Source: Caviibacterium pharyngocola
GTDB taxonomy: Bacteria; Pseudomonadota; Gammaproteobacteria; Enterobacterales; Pasteurellaceae
Direction: 5' to 3'
Assembly (NCBI RefSeq): GCF_002795405.1
Contig: NZ_PHGZ01000001.1
Location: 22,598 to 86,597, forward strand
DNA length: 64,000 nucleotides
Positions 37,958 through 47,360 of the stretch are shown piece by piece. Under the pieces are notes generated by a model that saw nothing but the letters and a program-made list of their open reading frames with translations, had not been told where the DNA came from and made no database searches. Positions within the stretch are counted from its first letter, which is position 1. Each line of letters starts with the position of its first letter. A program made the translations under genes and the position numbers.

Positions 37958-39754
37958 ATGACAAACACAACAACTTTTCCTTTAAACGCCGAAGCGGCGG
38001 CATTAGTTGAACAACTGGATAATCTGCAACTGGCGTGGTTATCCGGTTATTGTTGGGCGAAAGCAAAAGGCGTCGCGGCGGAAAATTTCGCCGTTGCCGC
38101 ACAATCGACGGCACCGCAAGTCGCCGCGCCGTTAGCCGTCACCGTGTTATCCGTTTCGCAAACGGGTAATGCAAAAAGCGTTGCGGCGGATTTAGCCGAA
38201 GGTTTGAAACAAGCGGGCATTAATGTCACTTTGACTTCGGCAAGCCAATATAAAGCTAAAAATATTGCGGACGAACGCTTGTTATTATTGGTGACTTCGA
38301 CCCAAGGCGAAGGCGAGCCGCCGGAAGAAGGCGTGGTGTTGTATAAATTCCTACACGGGAAAAAAGCGCCGAAATTGGATCAACTGGAGTTTGCCGTATT
38401 CGGCTTGGGCGATACCTCTTATCCGAATTTCTGCCAAGCAGGCAAAGATTTCGACCAACGTTTAGCGGAGTTGGGCGGAAAACGTTTGGCGGATCGCGTT
38501 GATGCGGATCTGGATTTTAAACCGACGGCGGAACAATGGATTGCCTCAATAGTGGAAACGGTGAAACAAAAAGCGGCGACGGCTACGGTTGCAACGCAAA
38601 GTGCGGTGGTTTCCGGCGCAGAAAATTCTCCGACGGAAAGTCGATATAATAAAGAAAATCCGTTTCCGGCAACTTTGCTAACCAATCAAAAAATTACCGC
38701 GCGCCAAGCGGAAAAAGATGTGCGTCATATCGAATTGGATCTTGCCGATTCCGGTTTAACCTATGAAGTCGGTGATGCCTTGGGCGTGTGGTTCGATAAT
38801 GATCCGGAACTTGTGGCGGAAATTCTGGCTTCCCTCGGATTAAGCGGCGACGAAGAAGTGAATGCGCAAGGAAAAACGTTACCGATTCGCACCGCACTTT
38901 TATCCCATTTCGAATTAACTCAAGCCACACCGGTATTTGTGAAAGCTTATGCGGAATTGGCGAAAAAGAAAAAATTAACGACTTTAGTCGGCAATGCGCA
39001 AAAATTGGCGGATTATGTGGGTAGCACGCCGATTGCCGATGTATTAAAAGATTTTCCGGCAAAACTCGGTGCGCAACAATTTGTGGATTTACTGCGCCCG
39101 CTCACGCCGCGTTTGTATTCGATTTCTTCTGCTCAAGCAGAAGCGGGCGACGAAGTGCATTTAAGTGTCGGCGTGGTGCGTTTCGAACATAACGGCAAAA
39201 CTCGTAGCGGTGCGGCATCAAGCTATTTGGCGGATCGCGTGGAAGAAGACGGCAAAGTGCGCGTATTTGTGGAGCGCAACCCGCATTTCCGCTTACCGCA
39301 AGATGCGAGCAAGCCGATTATTATGATCGGTTCCGGCACGGGAATCGCACCGTTCCGCGCCTTTGTTCAACAACGCGCGGCGGAAGGCGCGGAAGGGAAA
39401 AACTGGTTGATTTTCGGTAATCAACACTTCACCCAAGATTTCCTTTACCAAACGGAATGGCAGCAGTTTGCCAAGGATGGTTTCTTACACAAATATGATT
39501 TCGCGTGGTCGCGGGATCAGGCAGAAAAAGTATATGTTCAACATAAAATTCGTCAACAAGCCACCGCACTTTGGCAATGGTTGCAAGACGGCGCATATGT
39601 TTATGTGTGCGGTGATGCGGGTCGAATGGCGAAAGATGTGGAAAACGCCTTGTTGGATGTGATCGAACAAGAAGGCAAATTGACGCGCGACGATGCGGAA
39701 GAATATTTGAACGGCTTGCGCGAAGATAAACGTTATCAACGCGATGTGTATTAA
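37958..39754 (+). CDS. cysJ: Sulfite reductase (NADPH) flavoprotein alpha subunit
   Basis: Passes electrons from NADPH through FAD and FMN to CysI. At 598 residues it matches E. coli (599). A flavodoxin domain (VLSVSQTGNAKSVAADLAEG, TSTQGEGEPPEEG) occupies roughly 60-205, then an FAD-binding domain (RLYSISSAQAE), and an NADPH-binding end (GSGTGIAPFRAFVQQR, YVYVCGDAGRMAKDV). It is followed after 87 bases by cysI, with an uptake sequence in the gap. Confidence 0.97.
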   Translation: MTNTTTFPLNAEAAALVEQLDNLQLAWLSGYCWAKAKGVAAENFAVAAQSTAPQVAAPLAVTVLSVSQTGNAKSVAADLAEGLKQAGINVTLTSASQYKAKNIADERLLLLVTSTQGEGEPPEEGVVLYKFLHGKKAPKLDQLEFAVFGLGDTSYPNFCQAGKDFDQRLAELGGKRLADRVDADLDFKPTAEQWIASIVETVKQKAATATVATQSAVVSGAENSPTESRYNKENPFPATLLTNQKITARQAEKDVRHIELDLADSGLTYEVGDALGVWFDNDPELVAEILASLGLSGDEEVNAQGKTLPIRTALLSHFELTQATPVFVKAYAELAKKKKLTTLVGNAQKLADYVGSTPIADVLKDFPAKLGAQQFVDLLRPLTPRLYSISSAQAEAGDEVHLSVGVVRFEHNGKTRSGAASSYLADRVEEDGKVRVFVERNPHFRLPQDASKPIIMIGSGTGIAPFRAFVQQRAAEGAEGKNWLIFGNQHFTQDFLYQTEWQQFAKDGFLHKYDFAWSRDQAEKVYVQHKIRQQATALWQWLQDGAYVYVCGDAGRMAKDVENALLDVIEQEGKLTRDDAEEYLNGLREDKRYQRDVY

Positions 39755-39841
39755 TTTCGGATTGGACGCTAAAGTGCGGTGATTTTTCGTTAAATTTTGC
39801 GAAAGCGCAGCTTAAAATACAATTATTGACGGAGTGAAAAA

Positions 39842-41611
39842 ATGGCAGCAGAGGACAAAAAAACAAAATTGGATTGGCAAGATAAGCCGTTGGCGGATAA
39901 CGAACGGTTAAAATCGCAAAGTAATTTTTTACGCGGCACGATTTTAGACGACTTGGCGGATCCTTTAACAGGCGGATTTAAAGGCGATAACTTCCAATTA
40001 ATTCGTTTCCACGGAATGTACGAACAAGACGATCGCGATATTCGCGCGGAACGTTTGGAAGAAAAACTCGAACCTTTGAAGTTTATGTTGTTGCGTTGCC
40101 GTTTACCGGGCGGCATTATTCAGCCGTATCAATGGATTGAGATCGATAAATTCGCGCGTGAACATACCTATTATCAATCGATCCGTTTGACCAACCGTCA
40201 AACCTTCCAATATCACGGCGTACCGAAGGGCAAATTGCAACCGATGCACCGTTTATTGCACAGTATCGGCTTAGACAGTATCGCGACCGCGGCGGATATG
40301 AATCGTAACGTATTATGTACCTCCAATCCGATCGAAAGCGAATTGCACCAACAAGCCTATGAATTTGCGAAGAAAATTTCCGAGCATTTATTGCCTCGCT
40401 CGCGCGGTTATTTAGATGTGTGGATCGACGGAAAGAAAATCGAGAGTTCCGAAGATTTGTTAAAACAAGAAGACGAGCCGATTTTAGGTAAAACCTTCTT
40501 ACCGCGTAAATTTAAAACCGCCGTTGCCATTCCGCCGTTAAACGATGTGGACGTTTACGGTAACGATATGAATTTTATCGCGATCCAAGACGAAAACGGA
40601 CAACTTTGCGGCTTTAACGTGCTTGTGGGCGGCGGATTATCTTTCGAACACGGTAATCACAAAACCTATCCGAATATTTCGTTAGAATTAGGTTATGTAC
40701 CATTAGACAAAACCCTTGCGGCGGCGGAAGCGGTTGTTACCACGCAGCGTGATTTCGGTAATCGCAGCGATCGTAAAAATGCCAGAACACGTTACACCAT
40801 TCAAAATATGACCTTGGACGGTTTCCGCGCGGAAGTGGAAAAACGAATGGGCGTGAAATTCGAACCGATTCGACCGTTTAAATTTACCGAACGCGGCGAC
40901 CGTATCGGTTGGGTGCACGGCATTGATAATAGATGGCATTTAACCTGTTTTATCGAAAGCGGACGCATTACCGATCAGCCGGAAAAACCGTTGATGACGG
41001 GAATGTTGGAAATCGCGAAAGTGCACAAAGGCGATTTCCGTATTACCGCGAACCAAAATATTATTATCGCGAATGTGGCGGAAGAAGATAAAGCGCAAAT
41101 CGAATCCTTGGCGAAACAATACGGTTTGATTCGCCCTGAAGTCACCAAACAACGCGAATATTCGATGTCTTGCGTATCTTTCCCGACTTGCCCGTTGGCG
41201 ATGGCGGAAGCGGAGCGCGTGTTGCCTGATTTTATCACCGAATTGGATAAATTGATGGCGAAACATCATTTATCCGACGACTATATTATTACCCGTATCA
41301 CCGGTTGTCCGAACGGCTGCGGACGTGCAATGTTATCGGAAATCGGGTTGGTCGGTAAAGCCATCGGTCGTTATAATTTGCATATCGGCGGCGATCGCGA
41401 GGGCGTGCGTATTCCGCGACTTTATCGCGAAAATATTACCTTCGAGCAAATTCTTGCCGAATTGGACGAATTGATCGGTCGTTGGGCAAAAGAGCGGTCG
41501 GAAAATGAAGCGTTCGGTGATTTCGTGATTCGTGCCGGTATCATCAAGCCGGTGGTGAATTCGCCGGTGGATTTTTGGAATGCGGATCTAATCCCGACAG
41601 TCGCTGCGTAA
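39842..41611 (+). CDS. cysI: Sulfite reductase (NADPH) hemoprotein beta subunit
   Basis: Reduces sulfite to sulfide with siroheme and a [4Fe-4S] cluster. The 589-residue protein has the cluster/siroheme cysteines at 444, 450, 489 and 493 (CVSFPTC and CPNGCG), a constant ten residues beyond the E. coli positions, which fits a slightly longer N-terminus. The siroheme-binding [12 protein letters not shown] is also present. GGAG precedes the ATG. It is the last gene of the sbp-cysGHDNJI operon. Confidence 0.97.
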   Translation: MAAEDKKTKLDWQDKPLADNERLKSQSNFLRGTILDDLADPLTGGFKGDNFQLIRFHGMYEQDDRDIRAERLEEKLEPLKFMLLRCRLPGGIIQPYQWIEIDKFAREHTYYQSIRLTNRQTFQYHGVPKGKLQPMHRLLHSIGLDSIATAADMNRNVLCTSNPIESELHQQAYEFAKKISEHLLPRSRGYLDVWIDGKKIESSEDLLKQEDEPILGKTFLPRKFKTAVAIPPLNDVDVYGNDMNFIAIQDENGQLCGFNVLVGGGLSFEHGNHKTYPNISLELGYVPLDKTLAAAEAVVTTQRDFGNRSDRKNARTRYTIQNMTLDGFRAEVEKRMGVKFEPIRPFKFTERGDRIGWVHGIDNRWHLTCFIESGRITDQPEKPLMTGMLEIAKVHKGDFRITANQNIIIANVAEEDKAQIESLAKQYGLIRPEVTKQREYSMSCVSFPTCPLAMAEAERVLPDFITELDKLMAKHHLSDDYIITRITGCPNGCGRAMLSEIGLVGKAIGRYNLHIGGDREGVRIPRLYRENITFEQILAELDELIGRWAKERSENEAFGDFVIRAGIIKPVVNSPVDFWNADLIPTVAA

Positions 41612-41627
41612 TTTTATCGTTAATGAC

Positions 41628-41666
41628 GCCGCTTTGTGAGTGAAAAGCTTGCAAAGCGGCTTTTTT
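41628..41666 (+). terminator. Terminator after cysI
   Basis: GCCGCTTTG and CAAAGCGGC form a 9-base perfect stem around a 15-base loop, followed by TTTTTT. This closes the sulfate assimilation operon. Confidence 0.85.
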
Positions 41667-41739
41667 ATTGCCTCTTTTCCTTCTTGCGAAAGCATTTCAA
41701 CCAAAATTATTTTTCTTTGCAAATTAAACTCGGATTTTT

Positions 41740-41755
41740 TGTGATAAAAGTCACT
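41740..41755. promoter_or_regulatory. CRP site upstream of nagB
   Basis: TGTGA, six bases, TCACT: 9 of 10 half-site bases. Its centre lies about 70 bases ahead of the start predicted from the promoter at 41783-41811, a normal class I spacing. Confidence 0.65.
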
Positions 41756-41782
41756 ATTTTTAATGAAAAATATAATTCGTCT

Positions 41783-41811
41783 TGTTTTTGGAGATAATCT
41801 TATTTTATAAT
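41783..41811 (+). promoter_or_regulatory. Candidate nagB promoter
   Basis: TTGTTT and a perfect TATAAT separated by 17 bases, giving a start near 41818. The weak -35 fits CRP dependence. Confidence 0.55.
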
Positions 41812-41817
41812 GATAAT

Positions 41818-41836
41818 AATGAAATTTTTCTTCATT
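41818..41836. promoter_or_regulatory. Possible NagC operator at the nagB start
   Basis: AATGAA and TTCATT form an inverted repeat with a 7-base spacer, right at the predicted transcription start. The AT-rich palindromic form is similar to NagC sites, but the match to their consensus is loose. Confidence 0.35.
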
Positions 41837-41869
41837 TTATTGTAATGAATTTATCAATAGGAGAATAAT

Positions 41870-42673
41870 ATGCGCCTAATTCCTCTTAAAAATGCGGCTC
41901 AAGTCAGTAAATGGGCGGCTCGCCATATCGCCGAAAGAATCAATACCTTTGCTCCGACGGAAGATCGTCCTTTTGTTCTCGGCTTGCCGACAGGTGGTAC
42001 GCCGTTGGAAACCTATCGCGAATTGATCAAATTATATCAAGCGGGCGAAGTCAGCTTTAAAAATGTGGTGACTTTTAATATGGACGAATATGTCGGCTTA
42101 CCGAAAGATCATCCGGAAAGTTATCATTCGTTTATGTACAACAATTTCTTTAATCATATTGATATTCAAGAAAAAAATATTAATATTTTAGACGGCAATA
42201 CGGATGATCACGATGAAGAATGCCGTCGTTATGAAGAAAAAATTAAATCTTACGGTAAAATCAATCTGTTTATGGGCGGAGTCGGCGTGGACGGGCATAT
42301 TGCCTTTAACGAACCGGCATCTTCTTTGGCATCGCGTACTCGCATTAAAACCTTGACGGAAGATACCTTGATTGCCAATTCCCGTTTCTTTGATCACGAT
42401 ATTAATAAAGTGCCGAAATATGCGTTGACAATCGGCGTGGCGACATTATTGGATGCGGAAGAAGTGATGTTGTTAATTACCGGTCATAATAAAGCCTTGG
42501 CATTGCAAGCTTGCGTAGAGGGTAGCGTGAATCATTTCTGGACGGTCAGTGCATTGCAATTACATCGCCACGCAATAGTGGTGTGCGATGAACCGGCAAC
42601 GCAAGAATTGAAAGTGAAAACGGTTAAATACTTTACCGAATTGGAAGCCAGAGCCATTCACAGCGTATTGTAA
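41870..42673 (+). CDS. nagB: Glucosamine-6-phosphate deaminase
   Basis: Converts glucosamine 6-phosphate to fructose 6-phosphate and ammonia. The 267-residue enzyme (266 in E. coli) shows [16 protein letters not shown], the catalytic region [10 protein letters not shown], and [21 protein letters not shown] precedes the ATG. It forms an operon with nagA 24 bases downstream and lies behind a CRP site and candidate NagC operator. As I recall, the H. influenzae nag genes also sit in such a block. Confidence 0.97.
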   Translation: MRLIPLKNAAQVSKWAARHIAERINTFAPTEDRPFVLGLPTGGTPLETYRELIKLYQAGEVSFKNVVTFNMDEYVGLPKDHPESYHSFMYNNFFNHIDIQEKNINILDGNTDDHDEECRRYEEKIKSYGKINLFMGGVGVDGHIAFNEPASSLASRTRIKTLTEDTLIANSRFFDHDINKVPKYALTIGVATLLDAEEVMLLITGHNKALALQACVEGSVNHFWTVSALQLHRHAIVVCDEPATQELKVKTVKYFTELEARAIHSVL

Positions 42674-42697
42674 AATTTTCCATTACTCGGAGGAAAG

Positions 42698-43837
42698 ATG
42701 AAATATGCGTTTAGTAATGCGGTAGTTTATACCGCGAAAGAGGTGTTATACGGACACGCCGTTGTGATTAACGGCGATAAAATTTCGGCGATCTTGCCGG
42801 AAGATGAGTTGCCGGCGGATTTAACCAAAATTGATTTGCAAGGGCATAATTTAACGGCGGGATTTATTGATTTGCAGCTCAACGGTTGCGGCGGAGTGAT
42901 GTTTAATGAGGACACCACAGTCAAAACCCTTGAAATTATGCAAGAAACCAATTTGAAATCCGGTACTACAAGTTATTTGCCGACGTTTATCACTTCGCCT
43001 GACGAAGGGATGAAAAGTGCGGTCAAAGTTATGCGCGATTATTTGGCGAAATACCGAAATCAGGCGCTCGGTTTGCATTTGGAAGGGCCTTATCTAAGCG
43101 TAGAGAAAAAAGGTGTACACCGCGAAGAATTTATTCGCGAAATTTCGCCGGAAATGAAAACCTTTCTGTGCGATAACGCCGATGTCATTACCAAATTGAC
43201 CTTAGCGGCGGAAAATCCGACGGCACGTTATATTCCCGATTTTGTAAACAGCGGCATTATTGTGTCTTTAGGACATTCCAATGCGAGCTATGAGGTTGCC
43301 AAACAAGCGATTGACAGCGGAATCGGCTTTGCGACGCATTTGCATAATGCAATGTCACCGGTAAGTTCCGGACGCGCAATGGGCGTGGTCGGCGCCGTAT
43401 TGGACAGTGATATTTACGCCGGCATTATTGTGGACGGCTTACACGTTGATTTCGCCAATGTAAAAATCGCCAAAAAAATAAAAGGCGAGAAACTGTGTAT
43501 GGTGACGGATGCCACGGCAGCGGCGGGGGCGAATATTGAATCCTTTGTGTTTGTCGGCAAAACCGTTTACGTACGTGACGGAAAATGTTATGACGCAAAT
43601 GGCACCTTGGGCGGCGCGGCGGTAACAATGATCGAATCCATCGAAAATGCGGTGAAATATGTGGGCATTACGTTGGACGAAGCCTTGCGGATGTGTAATT
43701 ATTATCCGGCGAAAGCAATCGGCGTCGAGGATAAATTAGGTTCCGTAGAAGTCGGAAAAATCGCGAATTTAACCGTATTCACCAATAGTTTCCGCGTGGT
43801 CGGAACAGCGGTTAACGGCGAATGGAAACCGAATTAA
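42698..43837 (+). CDS. nagA: N-acetylglucosamine-6-phosphate deacetylase
   Basis: Removes acetate from N-acetylglucosamine 6-phosphate, supplying NagB. The 379-residue amidohydrolase has GFIDLQLNGCGGVMFN, LGLHLEGPYLS with the metal-binding glutamate, SLGHSNASYE, THLHNAM and the catalytic aspartate region MVTDATAAAGA. GGAGG lies 6 bases before the ATG. A strong terminator follows, so nagC is expressed separately or by read-through. Confidence 0.96.
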   Translation: MKYAFSNAVVYTAKEVLYGHAVVINGDKISAILPEDELPADLTKIDLQGHNLTAGFIDLQLNGCGGVMFNEDTTVKTLEIMQETNLKSGTTSYLPTFITSPDEGMKSAVKVMRDYLAKYRNQALGLHLEGPYLSVEKKGVHREEFIREISPEMKTFLCDNADVITKLTLAAENPTARYIPDFVNSGIIVSLGHSNASYEVAKQAIDSGIGFATHLHNAMSPVSSGRAMGVVGAVLDSDIYAGIIVDGLHVDFANVKIAKKIKGEKLCMVTDATAAAGANIESFVFVGKTVYVRDGKCYDANGTLGGAAVTMIESIENAVKYVGITLDEALRMCNYYPAKAIGVEDKLGSVEVGKIANLTVFTNSFRVVGTAVNGEWKPN

Positions 43838-43860
43838 AGATAAACTAAAACGATTTTTTG

Positions 43861-43886
43861 AAAAGCAACCTTCGGGTTGCTTTTTT
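43861..43886 (+). terminator. Terminator between nagA and nagC
   Basis: AAAAGCAACC and GGTTGCTTTT close a TTCG tetraloop, with a run of T after it. This is a textbook intrinsic terminator. Confidence 0.93.
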
Positions 43887-43957
43887 GTGCTATGAATTCG
43901 GCAAAATTCATTTTACAATAATCACTAGTTATCAGTTTTTGTTGTGGGGAATTTATA

Positions 43958-45181
43958 ATGCGAGAGAATCATCAAATAGCGAATGTTGATTTTGTGAAAC
44001 AAATGAATAGTGCGGTCGTTTATAAGCTTATTGATCAACAAGGTCCTATTTCCCGCATTCAAATTTCCGAACTCAGCCAATTAGCACCTGCCAGCGTCAC
44101 TAAGATTACGCGCAATTTACTTGCCAGAGGATTAATCAAAGAAGTGGAGCAGCAGGAGTCCACTGGCGGACGTCGTGCCACGTCTATTGTGGCGGAGCGT
44201 AAGGCGTTTCGTGCCGTGTTAATTCGTTTGGGGCGCAAGCACGTCACTTTCGCCATAATGGATTTATCGGCAAAATTATTGCAAAAAGAAGTGTTGGATC
44301 TGCCGAATTATCAACGCGCCGATGAAATCGAACGATTTTTGTTCGAACATTTGGCGGTGTTTATTCAAACCAATCAAAAGCGTAAATCGGAGTTTATTGC
44401 GATCGGCATTACCGTGCCGGGTTTTGTGGAAAGCAAAACGAATCGTATCCAATATTTACCGCACTTGACCTTGGAGGAACCTTGGGATTTGGCGAATAAA
44501 ATTGCCGAACGCTTTAATTTAGCCACATTTATCGGGCACGATGTCAGAAGTTTGGCATTGGCGGAACATTATTTCGGCGTCACCAAAGATTGTTACGATT
44601 CATTGCTGTTACGCATTCACCGCGGTGTCGGCGCGGGGATTGTGATTAATCACGAAGTTTTTTTAGGTTATAAAAACAATGTGGGCGAATTGGGACATAT
44701 TCAGGTGGATCCGCTCGGCAAACGCTGTTTGTGCGGTAATGTCGGCTGTTTGGAAACCGTGGTTAGTAATTCCGCTATTGAAGATAAAATGCAAAAATTG
44801 TTGGAAGACGGTTATACCAGTAAATGGCTGTCTTTAGAAAGCCACGATATCGAGGCGATTTGTAAAGCCAGTAATAAGCAAGATGCCGTGGCGACGGAGC
44901 TTATCGAACACGTCGGCGTGCAAATCGGGCGAGTGTTGGCGATGAGCGTAAATATGTTTAATCCGGAAAAAATCGTGATTTCCGGCGAAATTACCCAAGC
45001 AAAAAACGTGTTGTTTGCTGCAATTCGTCGAACCTTAGAAAATCACGCTTTGCCGACTTTCGTCAAAACGACGCCGTTGGTGGCATCGGAGCTGCAAAAC
45101 GAAGATGTAATCGGTGCATTCGCCTTGATTAAACGCGGTTTGTTAGACGGCAGTTTATTACAGCGATTATTGACGGAATAA
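43958..45181 (+). CDS. nagC: N-acetylglucosamine repressor NagC (ROK family)
   Basis: Transcription repressor of amino-sugar genes, relieved by N-acetylglucosamine 6-phosphate. The 407-residue ROK protein has an N-terminal helix-turn-helix (ISRIQISELSQLAPASVTKI, about 31-50), the NVGELGHIQVDPLG core and the zinc motif CLCGNVGCLET. NVDFVKQMNSAVVYKLIDQ and QESTGGRRATSIV match NagC better than its paralogue Mlc. It sits after nagBA, which supports its target. An uptake sequence occurs near 44459. Confidence 0.9.
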   Translation: MRENHQIANVDFVKQMNSAVVYKLIDQQGPISRIQISELSQLAPASVTKITRNLLARGLIKEVEQQESTGGRRATSIVAERKAFRAVLIRLGRKHVTFAIMDLSAKLLQKEVLDLPNYQRADEIERFLFEHLAVFIQTNQKRKSEFIAIGITVPGFVESKTNRIQYLPHLTLEEPWDLANKIAERFNLATFIGHDVRSLALAEHYFGVTKDCYDSLLLRIHRGVGAGIVINHEVFLGYKNNVGELGHIQVDPLGKRCLCGNVGCLETVVSNSAIEDKMQKLLEDGYTSKWLSLESHDIEAICKASNKQDAVATELIEHVGVQIGRVLAMSVNMFNPEKIVISGEITQAKNVLFAAIRRTLENHALPTFVKTTPLVASELQNEDVIGAFALIKRGLLDGSLLQRLLTE

Positions 45182-45271
45182 AGTGCGGTGAATTTTTCGC
45201 ACGGATTTGAAACAATTTGTATAATCTCTATGCGAACGAGTGACAAATTAAATATTTCTATAAAAAAAGAG

Positions 45272-45300
45272 TTGACGAAAAGGGGCAATATCCGCATAAT
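45272..45300 (+). promoter_or_regulatory. Stable-RNA promoter of the tRNA-Met operon
   Basis: TTGACG and CATAAT separated by exactly 17 bases, followed by a GC-rich discriminator (ACGCTCCGC) typical of stringently controlled tRNA and rRNA promoters. Start expected near 45307. Confidence 0.8.
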
Positions 45301-45339
45301 ACGCTCCGCAAAGCCGATGAGGTGAATGCAAATATTTAT

Positions 45340-45416
45340 GGCTATGTAGCTCAGTTGGTTAGAGCACAACACTCATAATGTTGGGGTCACAGGTTCGAAT
45401 CCCGTCATAGCCACCA
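45340..45416 (+). tRNA. tRNA-Met (CAT), elongator
   Basis: 77 bases including CCA, with a full cloverleaf. The anticodon loop CTCATAA gives CAT. The body closely matches the E. coli elongator tRNA-Met and not the initiator; a tRNA-Ile with modified CAT is ruled out mainly by that resemblance. Confidence 0.95.
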
Positions 45417-45421
45417 TATTT

Positions 45422-45506
45422 GCGGGACTGGCGAAATTGGTAGACGCACCGGATTTAGGTTCCGGCGCCGTGAGGTGTGTGGGTTCAAGTCCCTCGTCCC
45501 GCACCA
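45422..45506 (+). tRNA. tRNA-Leu (TAG)
   Basis: 85 bases with a long variable arm, as in class II tRNAs, and encoded CCA. The loop TTTAGGT gives anticodon TAG. It begins 5 bases after tRNA-Met. Confidence 0.95.
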
Positions 45507-45535
45507 TTCATTAGCTTGCAGTCTTTTATAGTAGG

Positions 45536-45610
45536 TGGGGTATCGCCAAGCGGTAAGGCACCGGGTTTTGATCTCGGCATCCCTAGGTTCGAATCCTAGT
45601 ACCCCAGCCA
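45536..45610 (+). tRNA. tRNA-Gln (TTG), first copy
   Basis: 75 bases with CCA. The loop TTTTGAT gives anticodon TTG. The anticodon stem has one G-T pair. Confidence 0.95.
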
Positions 45611-45657
45611 TACTATCAAATAAATCTTCTTACTATCCAATCTAAGAAATTCTCAGT

Positions 45658-45732
45658 TGGGGTATCGCCAAGCGGTAAGGCACCGGGTTTTGATCTCGGC
45701 ATCCCTAGGTTCGAATCCTAGTACCCCAGCCA
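45658..45732 (+). tRNA. tRNA-Gln (TTG), second identical copy
   Basis: Same 75 bases as the copy at 45536-45610, after a 47-base spacer that is not repeated. It is the last tRNA of the Met-Leu-Gln-Gln cluster. Confidence 0.95.
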
Positions 45733-46025
45733 TATTTTTAATCTCAAACTTATTCTTTCATCAATTCTAATTTAATTTGTTATAAAAAATATTCTTTTTA
45801 TTAACTGCTGCGAACATATTGTTATGCAGTAAGTTAGTCTTTTTATTTTTATTAAATTGAAGTTATTTTCTTTTTATTTCTTTATTTTTAGATTTTTATT
45901 CTGTTTTTTATTTGAATTTTAGGCTAAATAAAGGTTAATTATTTATTTTATTCTGTTTGAAATATTGAAAATATCCGTAGATAGATTACAATCTTTTTCC
46001 CTTTCTATTAAAAAACAGAAAAATT
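45733..46025. other. AT-rich gap between tRNA-Gln and the Nramp-like gene
   Basis: 293 bases, very AT-rich. It must contain the end of the tRNA transcript and the next promoter, but I see no clear hairpin, terminator or -35/-10 pair. Confidence 0.5.
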
Positions 46026-47291
46026 ATGATTGAAAAACAACAAATCGAAAAATCCACTTGGGCGACGAAATTAAGCGCGTTAGGTCCGGGTATCTTAATG
46101 GCGTCGGCGGCGGTCGGCGGTTCGCATATTATTGCTTCGACACAAGCCGGCGCGATTTACGGCTGGCAACTGGCGATAATCATTATTCTTGCCAACTTGT
46201 TTAAATATCCTTTCTTCCGTTTCGGTGTGCAATATACGTTGGACAGTGGTAATACTTTGCTTGAAGGCTATCGCCAAAAAGGTCAGGTATATCTTTGGAT
46301 CTTTTTCCTATTGAACGTTTTTGCCACCGTGATTAATACGGCGGCGGTCGGTTTGCTTTGTTCCGCCATTTTAACTTTTGTATTGCCGGTTCCCGTTCCG
46401 GTTTCTACATTAAGTTTAATCGTAATTGCCGTCAGTACAGGGATTTTATTATTCGGTCAATATCGACTTTTAGACGGTTTATCCAAACTTATTATGATCG
46501 CTTTAACCGTGACAACTGTTGCAGCTGTGGCGATTGCATTAACACGTAACGGCTTTCAAGGTGTTGCACCGGCGGATTATATTGCGCCAAGCCCTTGGAA
46601 TTTAGCCGCATTAGCCTTTATTGTGGCTTTAATGGGCTGGATGCCGGCGCCGATTGAAATTTCTGCTATTAATTCAATGTGGGTGGTGGCGAAACGTCGT
46701 TTTTCTAAAGTTTCGTATCAAGACGGTATTTGGGATTTTAATGTCGGTTATATTGGCACGGCGATTTTGGCGATTGTTTTCTTGGCATTGGGCGCATTGG
46801 TGCAATACGGTTCCGGTGAAACCGTGCAAATGGTCGGCGGCAAATATATCGCGCAATTAATTAATATGTATGCTTCCACAATCGGCGAATGGGCGCGCGT
46901 ATTAATCGCCTTTATCGCATTTATGTGTATGTTCGGCACAACAATTACTGTAATTGACGGTTATTCACGTACAAATGTGGAAAGCCTTCGTTTAATTTTA
47001 AAGAAACAAGAAAGCAGCCCGAAAATTTTAAATTTGGCTATTTTATTCGCCGCACTTTCAGGGTTAGCGATTATTTTCTATTTCAACAATGCCGTCGGAC
47101 CAATGTTAAAATTCGCGATGATCGCTTCTTTCGTTTCTACACCGGTTTTTGCGTGGTTGAATTTATCTTTGGTGCTTAAAGGCGAACATCGAGTCAAAGG
47201 CGGATTGCTTTGGTTATCCGTTATCGGCTTGATTTATTTAACTTCATTCACCTTGTTGTTTATCGTTCATCAGGCGGGTTGGCTGAATTAA
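46026..47291 (+). CDS. Divergent Nramp-family transporter
   Basis: A 421-residue membrane protein with about 11 helices of the Nramp/LeuT fold. The position where Nramp metal transporters have DPGN in helix 1 reads GPGI (20-23), followed by ASAAVGGSHI. The helix 6 motif MPHN is replaced by MPAP at 206-209. Both are metal ligands in MntH, so manganese or iron transport is doubtful. H. influenzae has a related protein annotated as Nramp-like (HI1728), as I recall. The ATG has no good Shine-Dalgarno sequence. It is a single-gene unit ended by an uptake-sequence hairpin. Confidence 0.75.
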   Translation: MIEKQQIEKSTWATKLSALGPGILMASAAVGGSHIIASTQAGAIYGWQLAIIIILANLFKYPFFRFGVQYTLDSGNTLLEGYRQKGQVYLWIFFLLNVFATVINTAAVGLLCSAILTFVLPVPVPVSTLSLIVIAVSTGILLFGQYRLLDGLSKLIMIALTVTTVAAVAIALTRNGFQGVAPADYIAPSPWNLAALAFIVALMGWMPAPIEISAINSMWVVAKRRFSKVSYQDGIWDFNVGYIGTAILAIVFLALGALVQYGSGETVQMVGGKYIAQLINMYASTIGEWARVLIAFIAFMCMFGTTITVIDGYSRTNVESLRLILKKQESSPKILNLAILFAALSGLAIIFYFNNAVGPMLKFAMIASFVSTPVFAWLNLSLVLKGEHRVKGGLLWLSVIGLIYLTSFTLLFIVHQAGWLN

Positions 47292-47305
47292 TTAAAATTG
47301 ATAAG

Positions 47306-47345
47306 AAAAATACCGCACTTTGGGTTTCAAAGTGCGGTATTTTTT
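47306..47345. terminator. Inverted uptake-sequence pair between the Nramp-like gene and prlC
   Basis: A 17-base perfect stem (AAAAATACCGCACTTTG and its complement) with a 5-base loop and T-run. It serves both convergent genes. Confidence 0.93.
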
Positions 47346-47360
47346 TACGTCGTTTTTTGC

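Noticed and set aside
45181..45201. Terminator at the uptake sequence after nagC
   Set aside because: GTGCG and CGCAC could pair, but the stem is only five bases with a long loop and no T-run, so I did not list it as a terminator.
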